A stretch of 64,000 nucleotides of DNA, taken from positions 41,340 through 105,339 of the forward strand of contig NZ_JABCJE010000012.1 in NCBI RefSeq assembly GCF_013377535.1, written 5' to 3'. Below are positions 63,600 to 64,000 of the stretch, piece after piece (within the stretch, counting starts at the first letter, position 1; every line of letters begins with the position of its first letter). This DNA is from Donghicola mangrovi (lineage in GTDB: Bacteria; Pseudomonadota; Alphaproteobacteria; Rhodobacterales; Rhodobacteraceae). The notes below the pieces were generated by a model. That model was given only the letters and a program-made list of their open reading frames with translations. It was not told where the DNA came from and ran no database searches. The position numbers and the translations under genes were made by a program.

Positions 63600-63952
63600 C
63601 ACACACCCGAAAAACTACACACTACAATGCGCTCACCTGAGCCCCCCGATCCGGCAAGTTGAGGGCGGAATTAGGGCGAAAATTTGGCAGGTAAATGCGA
63701 CGTTAACCAGTATTACACATTCCTGCCCTACCGTCAGAGGACATTCATGGGAGCACTGACGACAGGGACACGAAAACACAGTTAAATCCCCATAAAATCA
63801 TTATGATAGGCATTATTTCGCAGGATGAATTTTCGTGAAATCTTGGCTGTAGAAGCTTTTAATTTGTCAGCGATTATTTAATGATCATCGCATTCTGTTT
63901 TGAAATTTCTCTTTTTCTTGTTCCAATGATGGTGTCTGGAGTGCACCCCCTT
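63600..63952. other. Intergenic AT-rich region
   Basis: About 350 bases without a gene, AT-rich from 63780 on. It should hold promoters for the small membrane protein gene (minus) and the gene beginning at 63953 (plus). A GTTAAC lies at about 63702. No clear operator or RNA fold was seen. Confidence 0.45.
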
Positions 63953-64000
63953 ATGACCTACCTCACGCCCACCCCGATTGCCGATCTTGTCCAACTTGAA
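63953..64000 (+). CDS. Start of a gene cut by the right edge, unidentified
   Basis: From ATG 63953 the frame reads MTYLTPTPIADLVQLE and is open to the window's end; in-frame ATGs at 63926 and 63929 would add 8-9 residues, and the GGAG at 63937-63940 is a possible ribosome site for 63953. Sixteen codons are too few to name a family, but the rise in GC at this point suggests the start of coding DNA. Confidence 0.4.
   Translation, partial: MTYLTPTPIADLVQLE

Noticed and set aside
48546..64000. Search for a VPLPA-CTERM substrate of the exosortase
   Set aside because: No protein encoded in the window ends with such a motif plus membrane helix and basic tail.
1..64000. tRNA, rRNA, replication origin or intact prophage
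   Set aside because: None could be supported by eye; the spike-base-like gene at 35479 stands alone and does not indicate a prophage or GTA cluster here.

Overview
The window looks like chromosomal DNA of an alphaproteobacterium of the Rhodobacterales (roseobacter/Paracoccaceae type). The reasons are GC-rich codon use, RTX proteins of roseobacter style, an ExoY/ExoP/ExoF-type exopolysaccharide (EPS) machinery, a stand-alone homologue of the Rhodobacter capsulatus gene transfer agent head-spike base protein, and an exosortase of the XrtD/EpsI fusion type. No tRNA, rRNA or CRISPR array was seen. Most of the 64 kb is one very large surface-polysaccharide locus.

Layout. 1-3.7 kb: two RTX calcium-binding proteins on the minus strand (one cut by the left edge). 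3.8-10 kb: a 2-hydroxyacid dehydrogenase, a small unknown gene, a membrane-bound hybrid histidine kinase and an FMN glutamate-synthase-like protein. 10-29 kb: EPS module I, with a Wzy-like polymerase, a secreted glycoside hydrolase, a GT2, an ExoY-like initiating transferase, a Wzc/ExoP co-polymerase kinase, a Wzx flippase, ManC, three GT4 enzymes, an ExoF-like export protein and a PPP-type phosphatase. An AT-rich 1.8 kb scar with two decayed, oppositely oriented IS5-type transposases splits this module. 29-50 kb: a tailoring and assembly region with a second Wzy-like protein, two parallel beta-helix proteins, two acyltransferase-3/SGNH proteins, a hexapeptide acyltransferase, two PglK/MsbA-like ABC exporters, several GT2 and GT4 enzymes, a sulfotransferase, a SASA-type esterase and the orphan spike-base protein. 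50-62 kb: EPS module II, arranged around a 670 bp divergent control region. To its left run an AAA ATPase, a Wzz-like chain-length protein and a separate BY-kinase; to its right run an initiating transferase, a TPR lipoprotein, a Wza-like exporter, an outer-membrane barrel protein and exosortase/EpsI. 62-64 kb: UDP-glucose dehydrogenase, a small membrane protein and the start of one more gene.

How the genes work together. ManC (GDP-mannose) and Ugd (UDP-glucuronate) supply precursors. Two initiating phosphoglycosyl transferases start lipid-linked repeat units, and the GT2/GT4 enzymes extend them. Acyltransferases and a sulfotransferase decorate them. Wzx or the ABC exporters could flip them, Wzy-like proteins polymerise them, and two Wzz/BY-kinase systems with two outer-membrane export proteins control length and export. 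The beta-helix proteins, the hydrolase and the esterase are candidate trimming enzymes. The two complete initiation/length-control/export sets point to two different polymers, one probably sulfated and acylated.

Unusual signals are a strongly folded RNA candidate at 28181-28262, several perfect palindromes in divergent promoters, a 22 bp direct repeat next to the IS scar, and a marked excess of the palindrome GTTAAC from about 28 kb rightwards, also inside genes.
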